DNA from: UBA1163 sp049513055
GTDB taxonomy: Bacteria; Desulfobacterota; BSN033; UBA1163
DNA: 64,000 nucleotides
Assembly: GCA_049513055.1 (NCBI GenBank)
Contig: JBEKWN010000004.1
Coordinates: forward strand, 1-64,000
Reading direction: 5' to 3'
Shown: in pieces, positions 8,947-16,483 of the stretch
How the letters are laid out: each line of letters opens with the position of its first letter
How positions within the stretch are numbered: the stretch's first letter is position 1
Notes under the pieces: model-generated
Databases searched by the model: none
The model's input: the letters and a program-made list of their open reading frames with translations, nothing else
Told to the model about the DNA's origin: nothing
Program-made: the position numbers and the translations under genes

Positions 8947-9491
8947 CCTTGAACTCCGATCTGAGCCAACCCCTCTTTGAGATGTTTTCTCAACCATTGA
9001 ATCACTTCTGGATCGGTGAGAGATCGGTTTTTAAACCGTTCCTTCAGCCACTGACTACTCAAAGTGTATGACTTTCCTTCTTTCTTATGGATGTAGGAAA
9101 TACTTAACTCAGGGTTCCCCAGAAGAAGCATCGTCATCGTTTCCACCATATTCCCCAAGGGTTTCCGGTCGATATGGTGGTATTGAAAGGTGGCGATCAC
9201 TTTCGTCCCTTTTTCTAATTCCGATTCGATTCGAAGCATCCCCCCTGTCTCCCGAGCAGCTTGGGCCATTAGGGAGAGGCCCAGCCCAACTCTCCTCGAA
9301 GTGCGGGTCGTGAAGAAAGGATCGATCGCTTTTCGACTGACCTCTTCATCCATACCGATTCCATCATCTTTGATTTCGATCACCAACCGATCCTCTTTGG
9401 GTTCTTCCATCACCAAAATATCAATCCTTTTAGCCTTGGCCGAAATCGCATTCTCAACAATGTCCAGTATATGGAGGGAGAGATCTTCCAA
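8943..9491 (-). CDS. Sensor-kinase-type ATPase (HATPase_c) without kinase His domain
   Basis: 182 residues with a GHKL ATPase fold: N box (D-I-V-E-N-A-I-S-A-K-A), G1 box (D-D-G-I-G-M-D) and G2 box (G-L-G-L-S-L-M). There is no histidine-phosphotransfer domain, membrane segment or receiver domain. This type of stand-alone ATPase is commonly encoded inside [FeFe]-hydrogenase and bifurcating formate dehydrogenase operons next to NuoE, where its role is unsettled. It overlaps nuoE by four bases and is therefore coupled to it. A regulatory or assembly role is inferred. Confidence 0.8.
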   Translation of the reverse strand: MEDLSLHILDIVENAISAKAKRIDILVMEEPKEDRLVIEIKDDGIGMDEEVSRKAIDPFFTTRTSRRVGLGLSLMAQAARETGGMLRIESELEKGTKVIATFQYHHIDRKPLGNMVETMTMLLLGNPELSISYIHKKEGKSYTLSSQWLKERFKNRSLTDPEVIQWLRKHLKEGLAQIGVQG

Positions 9492-9511
9492 CCCCGCCTC
9501 ACAACAAAGTT

Positions 9512-10264
9512 TTACTGCTCCACCACCCTTCGTCCTTCTTGATCATGAAGGGCCTTCTTGACTTCCTCTGAGGTTGTCTCCTTCAGGAGGAAGTGGGTGA
9601 TATTTTTTCCGATGTCTTCAAGGTGGTGGGCATCGGAAAATCGTACAAAAGAGTAACGCCGATAAGCATGAAATCTTTTCTGAGCCTCCTCTTTAGAGGT
9701 CCGCGGGGAGATCTCCAGTCCATCCAGGGATAACCCCTCTGGGATAAAACCCAATTGGCCGAGGAGGCTGAATGCCTGACGGTCGATGTGAGAAGCAATG
9801 GTGACTCCTCGAAGCGAACCCACCGCAGAAACGATTCGTTCAAGGGGAAGGCGAGTTGCCCCAATCAACATTTTTCGGTTGATTCCTATCGTTTCGTCTT
9901 TTTCATTGACCATCATCTGGCAACCGAACACCTCCTCCACATTTTCACCAAGAAGATTTTGATAGATCAAGTTTTGGAGGGCCATGCAGTCCTCCTGCCT
10001 GCTGAAAAGGGCAAGAAGATGAATTTCCTCCTTGGAAGTGACTTCAATCCCAGGGAGCACAGCGAGACCGCTTTCCGACCCAGCACTCATGAAAGCGGCT
10101 ATATTCTCCGCTGAATTATGGTCACAGATGGCGATCATATCTAATCCCATGGCTAGGGCTTTTCTCACTATGGCACAGGGCCTCATCTTTTCATCTCCAC
10201 AAGGTGAGAGGCATGAATGGATGTGGAGATCTGCCCGAATTGTCCTCAGCATGGGCTCATTCAC
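9512..10264 (-). CDS. PHP-domain metal-dependent phosphoesterase
   Basis: 250 residues. The N-terminal R-A-D-L-H-I-H-S-C-L-S-P-C-G is a PHP metal-binding motif, with a second H-N-S-A motif (I-C-D-H-N-S-A) near residue 50 and later motifs around S-H-I-D (about 160) and S-D-A-H-H (about 212). The family hydrolyses phosphoesters with a multi-metal centre. It overlaps the preceding DRTGG gene by four bases (ATGA). PHP proteins recur in the accessory set of hydrogenase and formate dehydrogenase operons of anaerobes; the substrate is unknown. Confidence 0.85.
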   Translation of the reverse strand: MNEPMLRTIRADLHIHSCLSPCGDEKMRPCAIVRKALAMGLDMIAICDHNSAENIAAFMSAGSESGLAVLPGIEVTSKEEIHLLALFSRQEDCMALQNLIYQNLLGENVEEVFGCQMMVNEKDETIGINRKMLIGATRLPLERIVSAVGSLRGVTIASHIDRQAFSLLGQLGFIPEGLSLDGLEISPRTSKEEAQKRFHAYRRYSFVRFSDAHHLEDIGKNITHFLLKETTSEEVKKALHDQEGRRVVEQ

Positions 10265-10605
10265 AAAATCCCTATCTGGTAAAGTTTGCCCACCAATTCA
10301 AAAGTAAAGAGAGGAGAGACCAGAATAGGCATCCCTTCCTCTTCAGCTTTTTGAACGGTGTCTACATCAGGTTCCCTCCCTCCCGTCAAAATGATCCCTG
10401 ACAACTCTTTCATGGTGGCCACCGCCACAATATTGGGGTGGGTCTGGATGGTGATCCAGATATTTCCTTTGCGACTGTGGGCAATCACATCGCTGAGGAG
10501 ATCACTTGCATATCCTCCTGTTACTTCTTCATGAAGTCGATCTTTTCCTGTTCTCGTCTGTAATCCAAAAGTTTTAACGATATCGAAAACCGTCACGAGG
10601 GGCAT
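10261..10605 (-). CDS. DRTGG-domain protein
   Basis: 114 residues made of a single DRTGG domain, with the G-I-I-L-T-G-G-R-E-P-D segment near residues 70-80. The domain is found in CBS proteins and beside HprK-type kinases; its function is unknown and a ligand-binding regulatory role is guessed. Overlaps the PHP gene by four bases. A related protein is encoded at 11114-11488, so the operon carries two DRTGG paralogues with the RsbW-like ATPase between them. Confidence 0.75.
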   Translation of the reverse strand: MPLVTVFDIVKTFGLQTRTGKDRLHEEVTGGYASDLLSDVIAHSRKGNIWITIQTHPNIVAVATMKELSGIILTGGREPDVDTVQKAEEEGMPILVSPLFTFELVGKLYQIGIL

Positions 10606-10665
10606 TCCTCCCTATTCATCATTCCGTGATATTGGGCAAGGGAACCCTGCTTTGTTTCTTCTCGT

Positions 10666-11133
10666 CTATTCAAAAGGTAGCTGGGTTTCTTGTCTATCCA
10701 AATAGATGATAAACTCAAGATGAGTTCCTTGTCTAAATTTAGAGGTCAAAATCATTTCATCTGCATTCCTCTTAATATTTGGGAGACCCATTCCCGCACC
10801 GAACCCTAATTCGCGAATCTTTTCGTCGGCGGTCGAATATCCCTCGCTCATTGCCAGATTCACATCAGGAATACCCTTCCCTTCGTCTTCGACCACTACT
10901 TTCAGGAAGTTGGGCGTAATGAAGAGCGAAAGGTCTCCTCGGGTGGCATAACAGATGACATTCATCTCTGCTTCAAAGGCTGCAATCGAAATCCGGCGGA
11001 TGATTTTATTCGGAAATCCAGCCTTACTTAAAATCTTCTTGACATGGTCCGAAATCGACCCCGCATTTGTAAAATCGCCTCCTTCGATATGAAACATCTT
11101 ATGGAGGAGGATATTATTTTCCTTTCTTTCCAT
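10666..11133 (-). CDS. RsbW-like anti-sigma-factor ATPase
   Basis: 155 residues with a GHKL ATPase fold: an N box region (A-A-F-E-A-E-M-N-V) near residue 51, V-E-D-E-G-K-G-I-P-D near 82 and F-G-A-G-M-G-L-P-N near 110. This resembles the serine-kinase/anti-sigma regulatory family (RsbW, SpoIIAB). No sigma factor or anti-anti-sigma gene is in the window, so the partner is unknown. The start overlaps the upstream DRTGG gene by 20 bases. It is a regular member of hydrogenase-type accessory clusters. Confidence 0.78.
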   Translation of the reverse strand: MERKENNILLHKMFHIEGGDFTNAGSISDHVKKILSKAGFPNKIIRRISIAAFEAEMNVICYATRGDLSLFITPNFLKVVVEDEGKGIPDVNLAMSEGYSTADEKIRELGFGAGMGLPNIKRNADEMILTSKFRQGTHLEFIIYLDRQETQLPFE

Positions 11134-11488
11134 TCTCCGTTTTTATGGCACATGTCTTCAAACCATATTCGTATAAAATACCGCAGGCCTCAAACATCAT
11201 AAAGGAGGTGGTGAGAAGGGGCATCTTTTTCTGGTCCGCCAGTCGTTTGGTTTCGTCGCTGGGTCGTTTTCCCTTGATAAAGACGACAGCGCACAAATTG
11301 GCCAGATCAGCCGCGTAAACGACTTGGGAATTGGTGAATCCTGTAATTAAGAGAGCTCCTTCTTGAGCAAGGGCGAGGACATCGCTGAGGAGTTCGGCCG
11401 CAAAAGCGCACCTGATCTCTTTCTCCAAATCATGATCCCCTGAAATCATTTCCGCATTAAGAATCTCTTTTACTTCTTTAAGTGTCAT
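11114..11488 (-). CDS. DRTGG-domain protein (second copy)
   Basis: 124 residues. N-terminal T-L-K-E-V-K-E-I-L-N-A is followed by a DRTGG-type core (A-E-L-L-S-D-V-L-A-L-A near residue 35 and V-F-I-K-G-K-R-P-S-D near 70). It is paralogous to the protein at 10261-10605: both share the S-D-V-L/I-A-x-x-x-x-G core and the E-x-x-G-x-L-Y-x-x-G ending. The ATG lies two bases after the HdrD-like gene, so translation is probably coupled. Function unknown. Confidence 0.75.
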   Translation of the reverse strand: MTLKEVKEILNAEMISGDHDLEKEIRCAFAAELLSDVLALAQEGALLITGFTNSQVVYAADLANLCAVVFIKGKRPSDETKRLADQKKMPLLTTSFMMFEACGILYEYGLKTCAIKTENGKKGK

Positions 11489-11489
11489 C

Positions 11490-12638
11490 TCATTCCATTG
11501 CCTCCGCCAATAATTCCATCACATCCATGACCTTAATTTTTTCTTCATTTCCAGAGGTCTTGACCGCATCTTCTAGGGTGAGGACACAAAATGGACAGGC
11601 TGTGGTGATAATCTCAGCACCCAACTCCACGGCATCCTGGACTCGAACCTCGGCAAGACGTTGGCCGACCTCGGAGGAAGACTCCACCCACATCCTTCCA
11701 CCCCCTCCTTCACAGCAAAGGCTTTTCTCCCGGGAGCGGTCTAATTCTTTGAAGGTAAGGCCGGGGATGGCATTGAGTAACATTCGCGGTTCATCAAAAA
11801 CATTATTCTGCTTGCCCAGGAAACAGGGGTCATGGTAGGTGACCACTTTTTTGATCTCTTTCGTGAGAGAGAGTTTTCCTTCCTCCAAACGTTTAGCTAA
11901 GAGCTGGGTCGTATGAAGGACATCAAACTTTCCTTGAGGATATTCATTCTTCAAAGCGTTGAAACCATGAGGGCACATGGCGATGATGTGTTCAATCTGA
12001 TAAGCATCGAAGCGTTGCATGTTTCCGTCGACCAGTTCCTCAAAGAGACCTGACTCTCCCATCCTGCGGATCTCATTCCCACAGCATTGCTCTTCATTTC
12101 CCAGAATTCCAAAATCAACCTCTGCCCGTTGGAGGCCGAAGACCAATGCCTTGGCAACCTCTTGAATTCGAGGGTCAAAGGAAGCGGTGCATCCAGTAAA
12201 ATAGAGATATTCAGCCCGATCTCCCTGAGAGAAATCTTTGACCTTGAGATCCTCGGGAAGACTCTTTATCCATTCCGTCCTTTTATTCTTCTGCTTCCCC
12301 CAGGGGTTTCCGTGTTTGTAGACGCTCTCCATGGCTTCGATGATCGTCTTGGGGATATGACCTTCTTCAACGAGAGTCCCTCTCATCCCGATGATGAGAT
12401 CCATGGGTTTCAATCCACGAGGACACCGAATCGTACAAGTTTTACAAGTGGTACAATCCCAGAGTTCCTCCCGTTCTGTAATCCGTTCGAGGTTCTTTCC
12501 TAAAATTCCTTCGATCATCAGCCTGCGGATGTTCAATTTCGATTTGAGGGAAACGGGACATCCTCCTGTGCACTTTCCGCATTGGTAACAACCATAGAGC
12601 TCAAATTTTTCTGCAAATGTCTGTTCCGATGGCTCCAT
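11490..12638 (-). CDS. HdrD-like Fe-S oxidoreductase (CCG domains)
   Basis: 382 residues. Two [4Fe-4S] ferredoxin motifs lie near the N-terminus (C-Y-Q-C-G-K-C-T-G-G-C-P and C-T-T-C-K-T-C-T-I-R-C-P), followed by two cysteine-rich CCG domains (G-N-E-E-Q-C-C-G-N-E and S-L-C-C-E-G-G-G-G-R-M). This is the architecture of HdrD, GlpC and lactate-oxidase Fe-S subunits, which take electrons to a disulfide or quinone. No transmembrane helices are seen, so it differs from the membrane Etf:quinone oxidoreductases that fuse CCG domains to helices. It lies 21 bp downstream of an acyl-CoA dehydrogenase gene, a likely electron source. Confidence 0.88.
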   Translation of the reverse strand: MEPSEQTFAEKFELYGCYQCGKCTGGCPVSLKSKLNIRRLMIEGILGKNLERITEREELWDCTTCKTCTIRCPRGLKPMDLIIGMRGTLVEEGHIPKTIIEAMESVYKHGNPWGKQKNKRTEWIKSLPEDLKVKDFSQGDRAEYLYFTGCTASFDPRIQEVAKALVFGLQRAEVDFGILGNEEQCCGNEIRRMGESGLFEELVDGNMQRFDAYQIEHIIAMCPHGFNALKNEYPQGKFDVLHTTQLLAKRLEEGKLSLTKEIKKVVTYHDPCFLGKQNNVFDEPRMLLNAIPGLTFKELDRSREKSLCCEGGGGRMWVESSSEVGQRLAEVRVQDAVELGAEIITTACPFCVLTLEDAVKTSGNEEKIKVMDVMELLAEAME

Positions 12639-12659
12639 TGCCTAAAATCCTCCTCTATC

Positions 12660-13805
12660 TCAGCGATTTAATATCTCTCTCGAAATCACAATCCGTTGAA
12701 CCTCAGAAGTTCCTTCGTAGAGAGTTGTTCCGATAATATCCCTGAGGTAACGTTCCACAGGATAGTCTTTCGTATAACCATACCCGCCCAACATCTGAAC
12801 AGCACGGATCGCCACATTCCTTGCCGTCTCTGTGGCAAAGAGCTTTGCCATCGAAGCTTCTTTGGTAAAGGGTTGATGGATTTCCTTTAGATGGGCAGCA
12901 CGTAAAACCAGAAGTTGAGCGGCTTCCAATTCCGTATAAGAATCGGCGATCATCCATTGAATGGCCTCGAAGCTGGAAAGCGGTTTACCGAAAGCCTCTC
13001 TTTCTTTAACATATTCTATTGCAAAATCAATAGCGGCGAATCCCACGCCAAGTCCCAAAGATGCGATACCAATCCTTCCGCCATCAAGCTCCATCATAGC
13101 GATTTTGAAACCCTCTCCTTCTTTCCCCAAGAGACAATTGGTCGGGATAATACAATTATCGAAGACCAATTCATTGGTCTGTGAAGCCCGGTGGCCCATC
13201 TTTTCTTCTGTCTTTCCAATAATGAACCCAGGCGTTCCCTTCTCGATGACGAAAGTACTGATCCCTTTCCCCTTTTTAGCATTTCTTTCAGTGATGGCCC
13301 ATGTGACCGTGACCCCTGAAGCTTCTCCACTCGTAATTAAGGTTTTGCTTCCATTGAGCACGTAGGACTCCTTTTGGCGAACGGCCGTTGTTTGAATATT
13401 GGCTGCATCTGACCCTGTATGAGGCTCGGTGATAGCAAAAGAACCGGCAGGAAATTGGCCGTTGCAAAGATTAGGGACATGCTTTCTTTTTATCTCCTCT
13501 TGTCCAAACTCATAAATCACCTCAGCGACCATATTCGTCACTGAGGTGGTGACAGCATGGGAGGCGCATCCCTTTGCAATCTCTGTGATGGCAAGACTAT
13601 AGGCAACCACTCCGACTTCAGACCCTCCGAGTTCAACAGGGATGTTCATCCCCATCAGACCCAGATTGGCCATTTTCTTGAGATTTTGATAAGGGAATTG
13701 CCTTTCCTCGTCGAATAGAGCTGCGACGGGTTTGATATTCTTCTCCGTAAAATCCCTCACCATGTCTCGGATCATCTCTTGTTCTGAAGTAAGTTTGAAG
13801 TCCAT
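12660..13805 (-). CDS. Acyl-CoA dehydrogenase (butyryl/short-chain type)
   Basis: 381 residues. Motifs: A-I-T-E-P-H-T-G-S-D near residue 128 (flavin/substrate), Q-M-L-G-G-Y-G-Y near 338 and L-Y-E-G-T-S-E-V-Q with catalytic Glu at about 364. It should oxidise a short or medium acyl-CoA and hand electrons to Etf. Thiolase and 3-hydroxyacyl-CoA dehydrogenase lie upstream and the HdrD-like gene follows, giving most of a beta-oxidation spiral. No enoyl-CoA hydratase is encoded in the window. There is no strong ribosome site before the ATG. Confidence 0.93.
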   Translation of the reverse strand: MDFKLTSEQEMIRDMVRDFTEKNIKPVAALFDEERQFPYQNLKKMANLGLMGMNIPVELGGSEVGVVAYSLAITEIAKGCASHAVTTSVTNMVAEVIYEFGQEEIKRKHVPNLCNGQFPAGSFAITEPHTGSDAANIQTTAVRQKESYVLNGSKTLITSGEASGVTVTWAITERNAKKGKGISTFVIEKGTPGFIIGKTEEKMGHRASQTNELVFDNCIIPTNCLLGKEGEGFKIAMMELDGGRIGIASLGLGVGFAAIDFAIEYVKEREAFGKPLSSFEAIQWMIADSYTELEAAQLLVLRAAHLKEIHQPFTKEASMAKLFATETARNVAIRAVQMLGGYGYTKDYPVERYLRDIIGTTLYEGTSEVQRIVISREILNR

Positions 13806-13819
13806 ATGCTGAGCTCGTT

Positions 13820-13855
13820 AATGTCAAATTTTAAAGCTTAAAGAATTTTGACATT
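13820..13855. promoter_or_regulatory. Palindrome between hydroxyacyl-CoA and acyl-CoA dehydrogenase genes
   Basis: AATGTCAAA (13820-13828) and TTTGACATT (13847-13855) form a perfect 9-bp inverted repeat around an AT-rich centre containing AAGCTT. It fills most of the short gap between two minus-strand genes. It may be an operator, an attenuator or an mRNA hairpin; the tail is not T-rich enough to call a terminator firmly. Confidence 0.4.
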
Positions 13856-13865
13856 TGGAATTTAC

Positions 13866-14714
13866 TCAGTATGTATAAAACCCTCTTCTTGTTTTTCTGC
13901 CGAGATAGCCTGCATCGACATATTTCCTGAGGAGAGGGCAGGGGCGATATTTAGAATCCCCGAAACCCTTGTAAAGCACCTCCATGATGGCTAAACAGGT
14001 ATCGAGACCAATGAGGTCTGCCAATGCCAAGGGCCCCATCGGGTGATTCATTCCCAGTTTCATGACGGTATCAATGGCTTCCGGTGCCCCGACTCCTTCG
14101 AAAAGAGTATAAATCGCCTCATTGATCATGGGCATTAAGATTCGATTGGAGATGAACCCCGGAAAGTCATTGGCTTCGACAGGAGTCTTGCCCATTTTCT
14201 CGGTGAGAGATTTCACTGTATTAAAAGTTTCTTGGGAGGTTTGAAGTCCCCGGATGATCTCCACAAGCTGCATGACTGGCACAGGGTTCATGAAGTGCAT
14301 GCCGATGACCTGTGAAGGTCTTTGAGTCGCTGAGGCAATCTTGGTGATGGAGATGGAGGAGGTATTGCTTGAAAGAATGATCTCTCTTCGGCAAACCTGA
14401 TCCAATTCCTTGAAGACGTTCAATTTAAGGGATTCATTCTCGATGGCTGCCTCAACCACGAAATCAGTCTCTGCCATATCTTTTACTTGAATAGTCCCTT
14501 TGATCCTTCCCATCATTTCATCCTTCTTCTGGGAAGGAATCTTTCCCTTTTCCACCATTCGGTCCAAATTTTTAGAAATAGTGCCAAGCCCTTTTTGAAC
14601 AAAAGAGTCCGCAATATCACTCATCACCACCCGCAATCCCGAATGGGCAGCAACCTGAGCGATACCATTTCCCATCTGCCCAGCCCCCACAACACCAATC
14701 GTCTTGATCTCCAT
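13866..14714 (-). CDS. 3-hydroxybutyryl-CoA dehydrogenase
   Basis: 282 residues, full length for the family. NAD-binding Rossmann motif G-V-V-G-A-G-Q-M-G-N-G-I-A at residues 7-19, then S-N-T-S-S near 117, the catalytic-His segment G-M-H-F-M-N-P-V near 138 and N-D-F-P-G-F-I-S-N-R near 187. It oxidises (S)-3-hydroxyacyl-CoA to 3-ketoacyl-CoA with NAD+. It lies between the thiolase and an acyl-CoA dehydrogenase on the same strand, consistent with short-chain beta-oxidation. Confidence 0.95.
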   Translation of the reverse strand: MEIKTIGVVGAGQMGNGIAQVAAHSGLRVVMSDIADSFVQKGLGTISKNLDRMVEKGKIPSQKKDEMMGRIKGTIQVKDMAETDFVVEAAIENESLKLNVFKELDQVCRREIILSSNTSSISITKIASATQRPSQVIGMHFMNPVPVMQLVEIIRGLQTSQETFNTVKSLTEKMGKTPVEANDFPGFISNRILMPMINEAIYTLFEGVGAPEAIDTVMKLGMNHPMGPLALADLIGLDTCLAIMEVLYKGFGDSKYRPCPLLRKYVDAGYLGRKTRRGFYTY

Positions 14715-14728
14715 ACCCCCTCCCTTTC

Positions 14729-14815
14729 AATACTCATTGAAAAATTAACAATGATCAATAATTAATTATCAATGGAAAATTGGTTTATTGCTAATTTTCC
14801 ATTGAGTATTTTGCA
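14729..14815. repeat. AT-rich fold-back element, copy 1
   Basis: Imperfect terminal inverted repeat: AATACTCA at 14729-14736 pairs with TGAGTATT at 14803-14810, and the match extends over 17 of 19 bases inward. The interior shares the blocks AAATTAACAATGA and AATTATCAATG with the element at 23542-23627. It separates the thiolase and hydroxyacyl-CoA dehydrogenase genes. No coding capacity. Confidence 0.55.
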
Positions 14816-14825
14816 ATAATTATTT

Positions 14826-16004
14826 TTATATCATCTCCACAATTAAGCTGACGGCTTCCGCACCTCCCAAACAGAGAGATGCCATTCCTCTTCTGGCTCC
14901 CCTGTCTTTCATGGCGTAGAGTAGGGTGGTGAGGACTCTTGCCCCACTTGCTCCAATTGGATGGCCTATGGCCACAGCGCCACCATGAACATTGACCTTG
15001 TCTTTGTCGATTCCGAGGGTTTTGAAGATGGCTACGGTGGTTGCGGAAAATGCCTCGTTAATTTCGAAGAGGTCAATATCCTTAAGAGAAAGGTTTGCTT
15101 TTTTCAGAGCCTTTGGAATGGACTGAATTGGGGCAACCAATACATCCTCTAATTCGACACCCGCTGCTGCCTGCGCTCCGACTTTAACCATGGGCTTGAC
15201 CCCTAACACCTGGGCCTTTTCCTTGGACATCAACACGAGAGCGCTTGCTCCATCACTGATCTTGGAAGAATTGGCCGCCGTGACGACCCCGCCTTCTTTA
15301 AAGACAGATTTCAATTTGGCCATGGACTTAAGATCTGTTTCACGGGGTCCCTCATCGGTGTCAAAGAGTGTTGGTTCCCCTTTCTTTGAAGGGATCGGAA
15401 CAGGGAGAATTTCCTCTTTGAATTTTCCTTCCCGCATTGCCTTCATTGCCTTGAGGTTCGATTCATGAGCAAATTGGTCCTGTTCTTCACGGCTGATATT
15501 GAATTTTATTGATTGGATCTCAGCGGTATATCCCATGTGGTAATCATTCACTAAATCCCAGAGACCATCATGGACCATGCCATCCACCAGTTTGCCATCC
15601 CACAGTCGGTATCCTGTTCTTGCATTTTCTAAATAATAGGGAACTCGGCTCATATTCTCCATTCCACCGGCGACGATTACCTCTGCATCTCCGGCCATGA
15701 TGACTTGGGCAGCTAGCATCACCGTCTTCAACCCAGAACCACAGACCTTGTTCACCGTAATGGCTCCTCCGGACATCGGGAGACCCGCCTTGATCATGGC
15801 TTGACGAGCTGGATTCTGTCCTAGTCCGAATGGGAGGACATTGCCCATGATCACTTCATCCACATCTTTTTTTTGAATCTTCGATCGCTTGACAGCCTCC
15901 TCGATTACTTTTCCTCCCAACTCTGTAGCACTGAAAGGACTTAATGCCCCGAGGAAATTACCGATGGCTGTCCGGACGGCGCTGGTGATCACCACTTCTC
16001 TCAT
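14826..16004 (-). CDS. Acetyl-CoA acetyltransferase (thiolase)
   Basis: 392 residues from the chosen ATG at 16004, which has AGGAG nine bases upstream; the reading frame is open 11 codons further. Catalytic residues match biosynthetic and degradative thiolases: Cys88 in N-K-V-C-G-S-G, His348 in A-I-G-H-P-I-G and Cys378 in S-L-C-L-G-G-A. It cleaves 3-ketoacyl-CoA with CoA or condenses two acetyl-CoA. It overlaps the end of the merR gene by 47 bases, so it is probably co-transcribed with its regulator. Confidence 0.95.
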   Translation of the reverse strand: MREVVITSAVRTAIGNFLGALSPFSATELGGKVIEEAVKRSKIQKKDVDEVIMGNVLPFGLGQNPARQAMIKAGLPMSGGAITVNKVCGSGLKTVMLAAQVIMAGDAEVIVAGGMENMSRVPYYLENARTGYRLWDGKLVDGMVHDGLWDLVNDYHMGYTAEIQSIKFNISREEQDQFAHESNLKAMKAMREGKFKEEILPVPIPSKKGEPTLFDTDEGPRETDLKSMAKLKSVFKEGGVVTAANSSKISDGASALVLMSKEKAQVLGVKPMVKVGAQAAAGVELEDVLVAPIQSIPKALKKANLSLKDIDLFEINEAFSATTVAIFKTLGIDKDKVNVHGGAVAIGHPIGASGARVLTTLLYAMKDRGARRGMASLCLGGAEAVSLIVEMI

Positions 16005-16422
16005 GCGTGCCTTCTCCTTTCTGAAGATCATCATCAATTTTTAATTTTTGATGGATTTTACCTTGGTAGTTAAAAATATCCGCCTTTAATTTGTTGAGAC
16101 TGTTGATCCGTTCGTCAATCTTTACTGCATGACCGTCCAGTAATTCTAAAAGTCGAGGTAATACTTTTTTATTTGTCCGATGGATTTGATAAATATCCTC
16201 CAGTTCGAGCATTTCTGAAAGGGTGAGCCCGAGGTGTTTAAGCCTTGTTATAAATTTTAGACGCTGGAAATCCTTATCCGTATAGATCCTCTTTCCCCCT
16301 TCGATTCTTTTGATGGAATTGAGGAGGCCAATTTCCTCGTAGTATCGAATCGTTCGGGGGCTCAATTCCAATACATTGGCCAGCTCACCGATTTGATAAA
16401 ACTTTGCCCCTCCGATTTCCAT
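15958..16422 (-). CDS. MerR-family transcriptional regulator
   Basis: 154 residues. N-terminal winged-helix domain (Y-Q-I-G-E-L-A-N-V-L then R-T-I-R-Y-Y-E-E-I-G-L-L, residues 10-40), a wing with R-I-Y, and a C-terminal dimerisation coiled coil. No cysteine cluster for metal sensing is seen, so an acyl-CoA or other organic ligand is more likely. It is the first gene of the beta-oxidation run and its end overlaps the thiolase gene. A palindrome just upstream (16443-16463) is a candidate binding site. Confidence 0.88.
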   Translation of the reverse strand: MEIGGAKFYQIGELANVLELSPRTIRYYEEIGLLNSIKRIEGGKRIYTDKDFQRLKFITRLKHLGLTLSEMLELEDIYQIHRTNKKVLPRLLELLDGHAVKIDERINSLNKLKADIFNYQGKIHQKLKIDDDLQKGEGTHERSGDHQRRPDSHR

Positions 16423-16442
16423 AGAACTACCCTATTAATGCC

Positions 16443-16463
16443 ACTTAACGTAAACTGTTAAGT
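16443..16463. promoter_or_regulatory. Palindromic operator candidate for the MerR regulator
   Basis: ACTTAAC (16443-16449) and GTTAAGT (16457-16463) form a 7-bp inverted repeat 20-40 bp upstream of the merR ATG. On the minus strand it coincides with a possible -35 (CTTAAC) followed after 19 bases by TAATAG, the long spacer typical of MerR-controlled promoters. The -35 match is weak. Confidence 0.45.
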
Positions 16464-16483
16464 TTCATCGAAAAAAATTTAGA

